Below, piece by piece: positions 49,430 through 57,895 of a stretch of DNA of 64,000 bases (position 1 is its first letter; each line of letters begins with the position of its first letter). A program made the translations under genes and the position numbers. This DNA comes from Paucisalibacillus globulus (GTDB lineage: Bacteria; Bacillota; Bacilli; Bacillales; Amphibacillaceae), in assembly GCF_900184735.1 (NCBI RefSeq), contig NZ_LT855406.1, positions 1 through 64,000 of the forward strand. Reading direction: 5' to 3'. Under the pieces are notes generated by a model. It was not told the origin of the DNA and made no database searches. It saw only the letters and a program-made list of their open reading frames with translations.

Positions 49430-50557
49430 TTATCTAACCGCACAGCGGTTAGGACCAATTTCCATTTCCGTTTGTTCGTCATGATCTGGAGTGATTTTAC
49501 CCATGTTTACTTGACGAATTTGCTCGTACGCATTTGGTTGTGGTGGTAAATTATCCGTAACAGTGCTACGGAATTCAGCCTCGTCTTCAATGTTCAGACC
49601 ATGGTTTTCTTTGAAAAGATCACCAAGTCGTCTTGCTACTGTACCATCTTCATTTAACTCATCAATGATCATGAAGTGTGCAGGTAGAACGACTAGGTCT
49701 TCTGCTAATTCACGGTAACGCGTATATAACGTTTCTCGTAAATCTCCTACCCAATCTTCTGCAAGTCCTGCTAAGTCTGGACGACCGATAGAATTAATAA
49801 ATAAGATATCACCTGTTAATAGAAATTTATTATCAATAACAAATGAAGTTGAACCAATGGTATGGCCAGGTGAGTAAAGTGCATTTACATCAATTTGAGA
49901 TGCACCGATTTTCACGTTTAAGCCATCTGTAAGAGCTGTGTAATAAAATACTACTTCTGTTGCGTCCTTTGGTGGTAGATAGTACGTTGCACCTGTTGCA
50001 TCTGCAATGTGACGTCCACCTGAAATATGGTCCGCGTGTAAATGTGTATCAAATACGTGCTTGATTTCTACACCTTTTTCTTTTGCAAAACTAGTAAATA
50101 CATCTGTGAAACGTACTGCGTCAATAATTGCCGCTTCCCCTTCAGAGATAACCATATATGATAGACACCCTTTACCTAGACGAACAAATTGATATAACTC
50201 GCCACCGTTATCTAAGTCAGCAACTTTAATTGGCTCTAGGTAACTGCTCCAAGATTTCATACCACCTTCTAGGTATGCTACTTCACGGCCTTCTTCTGAT
50301 AGCATTTCAGCAACCATGATTGAAGATCCTTCTTTTGCACAAACTACTAATACTTCTTTATCCGTTGGAATCTTAGGTAGAATCTCTTCTACACCATCTA
50401 AGAGTTCAAAGTAAGGGATATTTAAATACTCAAACTTGTGTCCTTCAATTTTCCAATCTGCAAAGGCGTCTGCGTTTCGTACGTCTAAAATAAATAATTC
50501 TTCATTATCGATTACTCTTCTAGCAACATTTGCTGCTGTCCATTTGTTTACCGTCAT
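49430..50557 (-). CDS. yrkH: rhodanese-MBL fold protein, persulfide dioxygenase-like (CstB/YrkH type)
   Basis: The 375-residue protein has an N-terminal rhodanese domain ([11 protein letters not shown]; active loop VVCAKEGSS with Cys73) and a C-terminal metallo-beta-lactamase domain with [22 protein letters not shown] and LTGDILFI. This order and the MBL iron-binding motifs are those of ETHE1-type persulfide dioxygenases and B. subtilis YrkH; S. aureus CstB has the domains in a different arrangement. It likely oxidises low-molecular-weight persulfides to sulfite or thiosulfate. The start codon lies just past a CstR-type half palindrome that overlaps its ribosome site. Confidence 0.87.
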   Translation of the reverse strand: MTVNKWTAANVARRVIDNEELFILDVRNADAFADWKIEGHKFEYLNIPYFELLDGVEEILPKIPTDKEVLVVCAKEGSSIMVAEMLSEEGREVAYLEGGMKSWSSYLEPIKVADLDNGGELYQFVRLGKGCLSYMVISEGEAAIIDAVRFTDVFTSFAKEKGVEIKHVFDTHLHADHISGGRHIADATGATYYLPPKDATEVVFYYTALTDGLNVKIGASQIDVNALYSPGHTIGSTSFVIDNKFLLTGDILFINSIGRPDLAGLAEDWVGDLRETLYTRYRELAEDLVVLPAHFMIIDELNEDGTVARRLGDLFKENHGLNIEDEAEFRSTVTDNLPPQPNAYEQIRQVNMGKITPDHDEQTEMEIGPNRCAVR

Positions 50558-50565
50558 CTCAACAA

Positions 50566-50582
50566 TTACCCCCCTAGGTATA
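50566..50582 (-). promoter_or_regulatory. CstR-like half palindrome at the MBL gene start
   Basis: TTACCCCCCTAGGTATAAT on the plus strand (50566-50584) resembles CstR sites and overlaps the GGGGGG ribosome site of the MBL gene. A near copy (ATTACCCCCCAAGGTATTAT) precedes the yrkF-like gene at 51606-51624. Confidence 0.5.
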
Positions 50583-50641
50583 ATTATATTTATTTTTTTG
50601 CAGTGGAGAATTTCCCCACTGCATGAAGTTTTTTAATCAAA

Positions 50642-51037
50642 TTAGAAAGTTAATGTTGGTGCTGCATCTTTTGCATATTCTAGGAATGTTACTGCTCCAC
50701 CAACTTCGATTCCATCAACGAAATCTTCTTTTGTAAGACCCATAACGTCCATTGTCATTTGACAAGCAATAAATTTAACGCCAAGCTCTTGCGCCATTTC
50801 TACAAGTTGTGGAATGGAAGGTACGTTTGCTTTTTCAAAACCTTCAGCGAAGTGTTCTTTTCCTGCTGGCATTTCTAAAGCATGCATTCCTTGCTTGTGG
50901 ATTAAGTTAAGACCTTCGAACGTAAAGAAGATTTCAACCTCTTTCTCTGAAGCCGCTGCTGCTGTTGCGATATTGAATACTTTGTATGCATCAAACATAC
51001 TACCGTTTGCTGCAATAATAGCTACCTTATTTGACAT
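50642..51037 (-). CDS. yrkE: DsrE/DsrF-like sulfur-relay protein (YrkE type)
   Basis: The 131-residue protein has the DsrE/F/H fold: KVAIIAANGSMFDAYKVFNIATA at the start (shown in part), VEIFFTFEGLNLI and the Cys-bearing segment KFIACQMTMDVMGL with Cys near residue 92. DsrE-type proteins carry sulfur in relay systems with TusA. It lies between the MBL protein and the TusA-rhodanese fusion, the same order as yrkF-yrkE-yrkH in B. subtilis. ATG 51037 after AGGAGG. Confidence 0.86.
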   Translation of the reverse strand: MSNKVAIIAANGSMFDAYKVFNIATAAAASEKEVEIFFTFEGLNLIHKQGMHALEMPAGKEHFAEGFEKANVPSIPQLVEMAQELGVKFIACQMTMDVMGLTKEDFVDGIEVGGAVTFLEYAKDAAPTLTF

Positions 51038-51050
51038 AATAAAATTCCTC

Positions 51051-51602
51051 CTAAATATCTTTTGTTATTTTTCCGTCCCACTCAGTCATACCTGGTAGAA
51101 CGTTATAAACCTTTGTAAAGCCTTTACTTGCTAATAATTGCGCTGCTAAGTTTGAGCGCTTACCTGTACGGCAAACTACGTAAATATCATCTTCTTTGTT
51201 TAGTTCCTCCAGGCGTGTTTCTAGTTCTCCCATTGGAATCGATTTTGCACCTTCTATATGCCCAAAAGCATATTCAGCTGCTTCACGTACGTCTAAGATT
51301 AATCCAGCACGTGATTCGATTTCCTCAAGTGGAACAGTTTGTTCGAATGATTTTTCCACTTCTGGCTCATTAGAACCTTTGCGAATATAATGATAAAGTA
51401 CATCGCCCTCTTCTACTGTCCCTAAATATTGATGGCCCACTGTACTTGCCCAGGCAGCTAAATCTGCCTTCGATCCTTTGTCTGTTGCTTGCACTTCCAA
51501 CACTTGACCTTCAACAAGTTCGGTGATTGCTTTTTTCGTTTTCACAATTGGCATTGGACAAGCTAAGCCTTTTGCATCTAGTTGATGATTTGCTTGTATC
51601 AT
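51051..51602 (-). CDS. yrkF: TusA-rhodanese fusion protein (YrkF)
   Basis: The 183-residue protein fuses a TusA domain (residues 1-75, CPMPIVKTKKAITEL with its carrier Cys) to a rhodanese domain (residues 90-180; LILDVREAAEYAFG and the active loop CRTGKRSN). Size and layout match B. subtilis YrkF. It can take sulfane sulfur on the rhodanese Cys and hand it to the TusA Cys. It is the first gene of the cluster reaching the MBL gene and is preceded by two or three CstR-type palindromes plus a consensus promoter. Confidence 0.9.
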   Translation of the reverse strand: MIQANHQLDAKGLACPMPIVKTKKAITELVEGQVLEVQATDKGSKADLAAWASTVGHQYLGTVEEGDVLYHYIRKGSNEPEVEKSFEQTVPLEEIESRAGLILDVREAAEYAFGHIEGAKSIPMGELETRLEELNKEDDIYVVCRTGKRSNLAAQLLASKGFTKVYNVLPGMTEWDGKITKDI

Positions 51603-51605
51603 CTA

Positions 51606-51798
51606 ATTACCCCCCAAGGTATTATTTTCATCAAAAATGTTTACATCCAACTTATACCTGCACGGGTATAAATTTTAGCAATAAAATAGTCGTTATATAA
51701 ACGAAAATTATGTGATGCCTTTTTGATGTTCCCACTGATTTCGCTCGTGGGAAATTAATTACATGACCTATAATATACCCCATAGGGTAAAATGTCAA
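51606..51798 (-). promoter_or_regulatory. promoter region with three CstR-type operators upstream of yrkF-like gene
   Basis: Minus strand: TTGACA (51793-51798), 17-base spacer, TATTAT (51770-51775). A palindrome TTACCCTATGGGGTAT (51775-51790) fills the spacer. A second palindrome TATACCTGCACGGGTATA lies at 51653-51670, and a third, partial one at 51606-51624 overlaps the ribosome site. The triple arrangement around promoter and leader suggests tight repression of the yrkF-yrkE-yrkH-like genes. The remaining 51799-51925 stretch holds nothing recognised. Confidence 0.8.
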
Positions 51799-51925
51799 CC
51801 CGTTCATTTATCTTTTTTGGTAGATTGTGCTTGAGTACATATATAACAGGATTGGGACCATCTCACTCTATTTTGGGTTCAACTGATTTAGGAACGGGAG
51901 CATCCGCCTAAAGCATAGACGCATC

Positions 51926-53026
51926 TCACTCCACAATACCCGCATTTACAGGTAATTGAAACCAAAAACTATGCACGTTGCCATCTGTATTTACACCAAT
52001 CGTACCACCGTGGTGCTCGATGATTTCTTTTGATATGGCTAGCCCTAATCCAGAGCCACCTAATTCACGAGACCTTGAATGGTCAATACGATAAAATCGT
52101 TCAAATATCTTTTCTTGCTCCTCATAAGGAATTGGTTTTCCAGGTCCTGTTACAGTCAGCTTATACGCTGAATGAATATTTTGACCTTTGATTGTTATTG
52201 GCCCTATTCCCTCATAATAGCAAATCGCGTTATCTATAAAATTACTAATGACTTGTGTTATGGCATCACTATTGACCAGTACATCACTATTTTCAACATC
52301 CGTTTGCACTTTAACTTTTGATTGCTCCAAGGCCAAACGAAACATTTCAACAGATTGACCCACTAGTTTCTTTATATTAACGAAGGATTTCTCTGTAAAA
52401 TTCTGAGTTGATACATGATCCCATTCTTTCAATTGCTCTATCTGCTCTACCAAATGAATAAGACGTTTCGATTCCTCATATAGCGATTGGTAGAGCTTTT
52501 CATTTCCCTCAACCACTCCAGTTTGTAATGCACGGAGATAACCATTTAGGTTTGATAATGGTGTACGAAATTCATGAGATAAATCGGAGACTAGCTTTTG
52601 ACGTTGCCGCTCATTTTCCTTCAATTGTTTAACTAAATCATTAAAGTGACTAACCAATTCCCCAATTTCTCCCTCGGGTTTCCCTACAATAGGTTTAGGG
52701 TACTCACCCTGCTTCATCTTTTTAGTGGAATAAATAAGCTCTCTCAATGGATGAATTAGCTTTTTGGTTAAATAGAAATGTGTGAGACTACCGATAATAA
52801 TCGTAGAAACACTAAAAATCCATAAATATTGGAAAAGTGTAGCTTCAAACTGGTCTTGTTTTTGACTACTCATGGATACTAATCCATCAGCTAATATGCA
52901 GGCGGTATTATATATCGCCCAGCTACTAAGACCTACAAATGCTGTAATGACAACTATATTAATAAAAGTTAGGCGAAAAAGAAATTGTTTGGGAACAAAT
53001 GCATTTCTAATTCTATTCCGTAACAA
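51926..53026 (-). CDS. sensor histidine kinase (HAMP-HisKA-HATPase)
   Basis: The 366-residue membrane kinase has two membrane helices (about residues 15-40 and 70-90) around a short extracellular loop, a HAMP-like segment (TKKLIHPLRELI), HisKA with the phospho-His in VSDLSHEFRTPLSNLNGYL near residue 150, and a HATPase with NFIDNAICYYEG and GSGLGLAISKEII. The input is unknown. Overlap with the upstream response regulator frame shows one operon. Being next to the sulfur genes, it could sense a related stress, as yrkPQ lies near yrk genes in B. subtilis. Confidence 0.88.
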   Translation of the reverse strand: MLRNRIRNAFVPKQFLFRLTFINIVVITAFVGLSSWAIYNTACILADGLVSMSSQKQDQFEATLFQYLWIFSVSTIIIGSLTHFYLTKKLIHPLRELIYSTKKMKQGEYPKPIVGKPEGEIGELVSHFNDLVKQLKENERQRQKLVSDLSHEFRTPLSNLNGYLRALQTGVVEGNEKLYQSLYEESKRLIHLVEQIEQLKEWDHVSTQNFTEKSFVNIKKLVGQSVEMFRLALEQSKVKVQTDVENSDVLVNSDAITQVISNFIDNAICYYEGIGPITIKGQNIHSAYKLTVTGPGKPIPYEEQEKIFERFYRIDHSRSRELGGSGLGLAISKEIIEHHGGTIGVNTDGNVHSFWFQLPVNAGIVE

Positions 53027-53696
53027 ATTTATACCCCATTCCTCGAACCGTTACAATCCGCTTTGGTACAGCAGGATTTTCTTCGATTTTTTTTCGTAGC
53101 TTTTTTATATGAGCATCTATGGTTCGATCGAGCACTAATTTATCCGCATAAGGGTACAATTGGTCCATTAGATTTTCCCTAGAGATTACTGTATTCGGGT
53201 TTTCCATAAAATAAAAAAGTAGATTGAACTCATGTTTTGTTAATGGTATTTCTTTATCAAATAGTAATACTTCACCTTTTCGAGGTTTAATACAGAGTCC
53301 ATCATGAGTAATCTTTTGGCAAAATTGTCCTGTACGACGTAGCACGGCCTCTATATGGGCAAGAAGTTCCTCTGGCTCAAATGGCTTGACTAAATAGTCA
53401 TCTGCCCCAATTTTTAACCCCTTCACTTTATCTTCAGTACGGGATTTGGCGGATAGCATTATAATAGAAACTTCATTTCGTTCTTGTGCTCGAACCCACG
53501 TACAAAACTCTTCACCACTAAGTTTTGGGAGCATTAAGTCCAGTATTATAAGGCATGGATGTTTTGTGAGAAAGACTTCTTTAGCGGCCTCTCCATCAGC
53601 AGCTTCTACCACATCATAGCCTGCTTTTATTAGATAAATCCTAATTAACTCCCGAATCATCTTATCGTCTTCTACAACTAATATCGTTTGTTTCAT
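53013..53696 (-). CDS. OmpR-family response regulator
   Basis: A 227-residue regulator with a receiver domain (VVEDDKMIREL, phosphoacceptor Asp in LIILDLMLPKLSGEEF, Lys in DYLVKPFEPEEL) and a C-terminal OmpR/PhoB winged helix (LTKHEFNLLFYFMENPNTVISRE, RTIDAHIKKLRKKI and VRGMGYKFV). The cognate kinase overlaps it downstream. The target genes are not visible, but a regulatory link to the flanking sulfur/redox genes is possible. ATG 53696 with a modest GTGAG site. Confidence 0.9.
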   Translation of the reverse strand: MKQTILVVEDDKMIRELIRIYLIKAGYDVVEAADGEAAKEVFLTKHPCLIILDLMLPKLSGEEFCTWVRAQERNEVSIIMLSAKSRTEDKVKGLKIGADDYLVKPFEPEELLAHIEAVLRRTGQFCQKITHDGLCIKPRKGEVLLFDKEIPLTKHEFNLLFYFMENPNTVISRENLMDQLYPYADKLVLDRTIDAHIKKLRKKIEENPAVPKRIVTVRGMGYKFVTE

Positions 53697-53950
53697 TCAC
53701 TCACCTCTTGCCACATTATACTACACGCTCTATTCCATCTTCTCAAGCACTTCTAACTGTTATCATATTCCTTCCATGTGAAAATTTAATGAAAGTTAAT
53801 CAACTTTTATTTATAGCCGCTCTTTTTTATCATTCTTTCACCTAATACTATTAATTGAGACAAAAAAAATTAGATCTAACATGTGATTGTTCACTTTAAA
53901 TAATAAGTATAAGGTGCATCAAATCCAAAATTAAAAAGGAGTTCATCAGT

Positions 53951-54067
53951 ATGACAAACCCCTTATATCGTCTAGTTAAACTACTATACTTTTGTAGAGA
54001 ATGTTCTCGGCCACATCTTGTAAAAACTCTTCATTTAAAAAAACTACATATTTTTACTTTGCTGTAG
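53951..54067 (+). CDS. short open frame, 38 aa, convergent with cupin gene
   Basis: A 38-codon frame begins at ATG nine bases after AAAAAGGAG and ends at TAG. The peptide is basic and has a CxxC (FCRECSRPH), but shows no recognised family. Its end overlaps the 3' end of the cupin gene on the other strand by 24 bases, and no promoter is obvious. The ribosome site is good, but this may be a chance frame. Confidence 0.25.
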   Translation: MTNPLYRLVKLLYFCRECSRPHLVKTLHLKKLHIFTLL

Positions 54068-54853
54068 AAGTTTTGATTCCCCAGTACGCTCCCATTCTTC
54101 AACTGTTTCATAAGCATCCTCAGGTGAGTATCCCTTTCCTACGAGAACACCCATCAAGATAAATTCTTGTAGAATATGTGTAGCATTAATACCTCTCTTC
54201 ACATCCTCAAGCCCCTCATTCACCAAAAACTCCGTATATTGAACCCATTCATCAGGTGTTTTACCAAAAACAACTGTATTTCCTTGATTACCGCCTTCTT
54301 CTGCAGCCATTGCATCTGCTTTAGTTTGGTGAACTGTTCCATGCGGGTGGTGAGGTGGTGCATAAATAGTATAAAGCTTTAACGGAGTGTTACCTGTATT
54401 CGTTAGATTATGCCATGTTCCAGCCGGTACCATAATTGCTGAATCATCATTCACTCTTCTTTCAAAGTCAAGTCTATCCTTACTCTTTCCCATCTGCACA
54501 ATTCCTTGCCCTTGTTCAACACGCAGGAATTGATCCGTGTCAGGATGTATTTCCAAACCAATATCTTCCCCTGGGTTAAGGCTCATTAACGTAACTTGTA
54601 AGTACGTTCCAGTCCAGATAGCGGTACGATAGGTATTGTTTTGTTTAGCAGCCTGATTAATATTGACAACAAATGGGTTCGGTCCATTATCTACTATCCG
54701 AACATTTGTAGGTTGGTTAAATGAATTAAAGTTAGTTGTATTTTTCACGGCTTGGTAATCCCAATTAGACTGTCTCACATCATTATTCATTGGAGCATTC
54801 ACATAATAAGGGTAGGGAATTTGATGTAAATAGTTATATGGAACAAAGTACAT
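54044..54853 (-). CDS. cupin domain protein with spore-coat-like N-terminus
   Basis: The 269-residue protein has an N-terminal Tyr/Pro/Asn-rich region (FVPYNYLHQIPYPYYVNAP), then a cupin barrel with EDIGLEIHPDTDQFLRVEQG (metal ligands H, E) and IMVPAGTWHNLTNTG, and a helical C-terminus. The cupin part resembles the YrkC-type proteins; the N-terminus is like small spore-coat proteins, but a coat role is only a guess. ATG 54853 lies nine bases after GAAAGG. A long palindrome with a CstR-like core is about 70 bases upstream. Confidence 0.78.
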   Translation of the reverse strand: MYFVPYNYLHQIPYPYYVNAPMNNDVRQSNWDYQAVKNTTNFNSFNQPTNVRIVDNGPNPFVVNINQAAKQNNTYRTAIWTGTYLQVTLMSLNPGEDIGLEIHPDTDQFLRVEQGQGIVQMGKSKDRLDFERRVNDDSAIMVPAGTWHNLTNTGNTPLKLYTIYAPPHHPHGTVHQTKADAMAAEEGGNQGNTVVFGKTPDEWVQYTEFLVNEGLEDVKRGINATHILQEFILMGVLVGKGYSPEDAYETVEEWERTGESKLLQQSKNM

Positions 54854-54921
54854 GTTCTTCATCCTTTCTAAGATTAATATTTAAGTAGTTAAATCACCTA
54901 ATAACCATACTATGCAATAGG

Positions 54922-54942
54922 TAATAGCCCGAATGGGTATTA
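54922..54942 (-). promoter_or_regulatory. CstR-like palindrome upstream of cupin gene
   Basis: TAATAGCCCGAATGGGTATTA resembles the ATACC(C)-N4-GGGTAT motif, with one arm diverged. Extended pairing (GGTAATA/TATTAACC) makes a longer hairpin. It may be a weak operator or a hairpin with other function. Confidence 0.4.
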
Positions 54943-54948
54943 ACCTAT

Positions 54949-55145
54949 TAATTCATATTTTGTAATCTAGAACGACTACCCATTAAAGAACATAAGATGA
55001 GAGTCTAATAGTAGGAGGAAAACCTTCAATATCCCCACCGATGTCCGACTCGTTTTCACACAACTGCGTAATGCATCATAAACCATCTAGCAGCATTTGA
55101 AAGGGGACTTGCAAGAATATAATATGTTGTTAGCTAAAAATAAAA
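54949..55145. other. intergenic stretch without recognised content
   Basis: Between the cupin upstream region and the terminator of the broken osmC I see no gene, motif or strong structure. A minus-strand frame of about 35 codons across 54955-55080 has no ribosome site and no resemblance to a known protein. Confidence 0.5.
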
Positions 55146-55174
55146 AGCCGTTCTCCATTAAGATGAGTACGGCT
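55146..55174 (-). terminator. terminator after broken osmC
   Basis: Stem AGCCGT (55146-55151) with ACGGCT (55169-55174) followed leftward by a run of U-rich sequence. It lies 52 bases past the stop of the osmC-like remnant. Confidence 0.7.
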
Positions 55175-55225
55175 CTAAGCTTTTTTCGAAAAATACTGGA
55201 TTTGTTCTTCAAACCATATAACAAC

Positions 55226-55613
55226 TTATTTATCTCTAACTTCAATCGTCTCAACAATATCGATAGCCTCTTTAACAGACTGTACCATAGCACAATTTTT
55301 CACTGCTAATTCCAGGGATTTTTGTACTTTAGACAAGTTTAAATTATTGCCATAAACAATGTAATGAAGCGCAATTTTCGTAACTCTATTAGCTTCTTCT
55401 TCATTTCGTTCAATATCCGATTCTATCTCTATTGAATCAAACGAAATACGTTTCTTCTCTAAAACCTTCTTTAGCACCCCACCACTTCAACCTGCAAGTG
55501 AAGATAAGTAATTGGACTGGTCGAAAGCCCATTTCAGGATTACTTGAAATATCTAATTTGCCATATTCGAAATCCCCTTGGACTTCACCATTCTCTCCCA
55601 CATGAAACTTCAC
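55226..55613 (-). pseudogene. broken OsmC-family (YhfA-like) peroxide/thiol protein
   Basis: Two fragments of an OsmC-type protein lie in different frames. The 5' part begins at GTG 55613, a few bases after AAAGGAGGAG, and reads VKFHVGENGEVQGDFEYGK, then MGFRPVQLL. The 3' part (83 residues from 55477) reads VLKKVLEKKRISFDS through VKNCAMVQSVKEAID. Between them, the expected segment SSLAGCSGG is out of frame by a two-base deletion after CAATTACTTA, and its Cys codon is TGA. OsmC uses that Cys for peroxide reduction, so the gene is probably inactive. The second catalytic Cys (NCAMVQS) is preserved. Confidence 0.8.
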
Positions 55614-55645
55614 ATTTTCTCCTCCTTTAATATAGAATCAGAAGA

Positions 55646-56245
55646 TTAATCCATCTTCTCAAATTCTTGAACCATTAAATCATAATTCATTGCTCCAAAC
55701 GCTCTATAGCTAATAATACCATTGGAATCAACCATATATGTGGTTGGAATCGGTTGGATTGCATAGAGATTCGCGACATCTAAATTTGTATCCATTAATA
55801 TCGGAAATGTTAATTTGAAATCATCAGTAAACTTCTCTACGTCCTCCACACTTTTTTCGGTATCGGATAAATTCACTGCTAATATAACAATATCCTTGTC
55901 TTGATGAAACTCTTCCATATCTGGCATTTCAGCTCGACAAGGTGGACACCATGTTGACCAAAAGTTGATCATCACGCGACTACCACGGAAATCTGATAGT
56001 TTCACCGTATCTCCAGTTAACGTATCCAACTGAAAGTCTGGAGCCTTGTTACCAACTTCCAATCCAATAACAGGCTCTTCTGTTCCTGTTTCAATAGCCT
56101 CTTCATTTTGCGAATCATCTTCTACTTCTTGCACTTCCTCCACATTCTCAAATTGACCTGCAGATTTTCTATTGGAATCGATAAAATCAAATACAGCCCA
56201 ACCTAACATACCAATAACAACAACGATAAGTATCCACTTCTTCAT
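55646..56245 (-). CDS. TlpA/ResA-like membrane-anchored thiol-disulfide oxidoreductase
   Basis: A signal-anchor helix (WILIVVVIGMLGWAVFDF) is followed by an acidic linker and a thioredoxin-like domain with active site STWCPPCRAEMPDM near residue 100 and the cis-Pro in IQPIPTTYMVD. It is of the ResA/TlpA type, facing outside, where it reduces cytochrome c precursors or other disulfides using electrons from CcdA. ATG 56245 after AGGAGGTAA. It lies 19 bases after ccdA on the same strand, the expected partner gene. Confidence 0.88.
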   Translation of the reverse strand: MKKWILIVVVIGMLGWAVFDFIDSNRKSAGQFENVEEVQEVEDDSQNEEAIETGTEEPVIGLEVGNKAPDFQLDTLTGDTVKLSDFRGSRVMINFWSTWCPPCRAEMPDMEEFHQDKDIVILAVNLSDTEKSVEDVEKFTDDFKLTFPILMDTNLDVANLYAIQPIPTTYMVDSNGIISYRAFGAMNYDLMVQEFEKMD

Positions 56246-56264
56246 GGTAATTACCTCCTGAATT

Positions 56265-57023
56265 TTATCCTAATCTCGCTAACCATGTATCTTGTACTAA
56301 ATCGAGTAAGAATCCTGAAATACGTGGCATTAATCCAAAGAATAGAACTAACCCCATGATAATCATCATGACAGCACCTATTTTCATAATGACTTCACTA
56401 TGACGTACAATCCATCTCGTTTTACCAATGAAAAACGTTAAAATTACAAACGGTAAAGCGAATCCAACAACATACATTAGTGTATAAAATATCCCTTGAC
56501 CAGGATTACTAGCAGCTAAAAGCAATATAGAACCGAAGATTGGTCCAATACATGGTGTCCACCCTGCAGCAAATCCCAACCCAATAAAGAAAGTACCAAG
56601 ATATCCTGCTGGTTTTTTCGTGTAATGAAATCGTCTTTCCTTCATAAGGGAAGGAATATTAATCCACCCAGCTATAAATAACCCCATCACGATAATGAAA
56701 ACTCCCGCTATTCGCTGAATGAGCAATCCAGAATCTCCAATTAATAGCTGTTGTGCCCACTGTCCTAGAAAAGAAGCACTTGCACCTAAGCTAAGAAACA
56801 CTAAAGAAACTGCTAATAGAAAGAAGAAGGAATGAGCAAATAACTGTCGAGCCATTCTACTATTCTTACTTTCCTGCAATTCTTTTACACTAATTCCAGT
56901 TATGTACGACAAATAAGCTGGAAAAATTGGCAATACACAAGGGGATAAAAAAGATAGTGCACCAGCTCCTATCGCCAAAAGCATTCCTACAAGTAACATC
57001 GTATCTGTCTCAATAATACCCAT
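56265..57023 (-). CDS. ccdA: cytochrome c biogenesis protein CcdA
   Basis: A 252-residue membrane protein with six helices and the CcdA features: GALSFLSPCVLPIFPAYLSYI near residue 20 and GLGFAAGWTPCIGPIFGSILL near residue 150, each holding one of the redox-active Cys. It passes electrons from cytoplasmic thioredoxin to outer thiol-disulfide proteins such as the TlpA-like gene downstream. It overlaps the upstream membrane protein gene at TAATG, so the three are translated from one message. Confidence 0.92.
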   Translation of the reverse strand: MGIIETDTMLLVGMLLAIGAGALSFLSPCVLPIFPAYLSYITGISVKELQESKNSRMARQLFAHSFFFLLAVSLVFLSLGASASFLGQWAQQLLIGDSGLLIQRIAGVFIIVMGLFIAGWINIPSLMKERRFHYTKKPAGYLGTFFIGLGFAAGWTPCIGPIFGSILLLAASNPGQGIFYTLMYVVGFALPFVILTFFIGKTRWIVRHSEVIMKIGAVMMIIMGLVLFFGLMPRISGFLLDLVQDTWLARLG

Positions 57024-57670
57024 TATGCATCCCTCTTTCGTAATATATAAGTTAGGCTACCTATACTAGCAATAAAAATTACGCCAACAAACCATGGTGC
57101 CATCATATATCCAAAGACTGTAACAAATGGCTGAATCAACGCTATGCTAATCATTCCAAGTGACCAAGTTGTTACAAGAATGATTAACAAGATGATGACA
57201 TTCAATCGCTCCCGTAGGAAAAAGAATATACCAATTAATATTGCCAGTAGGATTACATATCCGAACGCATACGAATTATCCTCTACAATCAGTTGAATAA
57301 ATTCATATACAAACGAACTAATAAGGAATACGTGAACAAAAGATTCCATTAAAGGTAGTAAACTAACACTTTTTCGCCTTGACTTATAAAGAAGCAACAA
57401 AGCAATTAGTACAATAGCAAAATATAAGGCCTTTGAGTCACTTGGATAAGCTAGAACGGATAGTGGATCCGTGAGAAATGTGGATAGATTTAATACAATT
57501 TTTCCTAACCAAATAAACATTATAAAGTTAATTAATTGAGAAGTTAGTTCTTCGATGTGCTTTTTCTTTTGTTCCTTTTTCAAGTCACTATATAAATAGA
57601 AAAAAAGAAAACCGATTGCTAAACTGAGAGCAATCATTCCAATTATTGTTAATTTGCTTGCTATCGCCAT
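57023..57670 (-). CDS. multi-helix membrane protein in ccdA operon
   Basis: The 215-residue protein has about seven hydrophobic helices and a short basic loop near residues 30-40 (DLKKEQKKKHIEE) but no Cys pair or known catalytic motif. Its stop overlaps the ccdA start, so it is probably needed with CcdA, perhaps as an assembly or quinone-related partner. I do not recognise the family. ATG 57670 has a weak GAGGCAC ribosome site. Confidence 0.7.
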   Translation of the reverse strand: MAIASKLTIIGMIALSLAIGFLFFYLYSDLKKEQKKKHIEELTSQLINFIMFIWLGKIVLNLSTFLTDPLSVLAYPSDSKALYFAIVLIALLLLYKSRRKSVSLLPLMESFVHVFLISSFVYEFIQLIVEDNSYAFGYVILLAILIGIFFFLRERLNVIILLIILVTTWSLGMISIALIQPFVTVFGYMMAPWFVGVIFIASIGSLTYILRKRDA

Positions 57671-57795
57671 TGCTTGTGCCTCACTTTCAATACTACGTCC
57701 AATTGTATCTTACCCGTCCACTGTGAAAATTTGATGAAAGTAATCAATGTTTTTTATTATAATATAGAAGTCCCCTCACTCCTCTATACAAAAAA

Positions 57796-57816
57796 CCGAC
57801 TTCTAAATGAAATCGG
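57796..57816 (-). terminator. terminator of the germination operon
   Basis: A stem CCGA-n-TTC (57796-57803) with GAA-n-TCGG (57810-57816), then six U residues leftward. It lies about 80 bases past the gerC-type stop. Confidence 0.65.
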
Positions 57817-57895
57817 CTAGTGTCCCAAAATAATTTTAAATATTTGCTGCCATCCTAAAAAGTTCTTAAAAAATACTTTTTTAATAGTTCATTTT

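Noticed and set aside
54955-55080. Minus-strand frame of about 35 codons between the cupin and osmC regions
   Set aside because: No ribosome site, no recognisable protein features; more likely chance.
55226-55613. Selenocysteine reading of the TGA in the osmC-like gene
   Set aside because: The same segment also needs a two-base frameshift; two lesions are more simply explained by gene decay. No SECIS-type hairpin was evident by eye.
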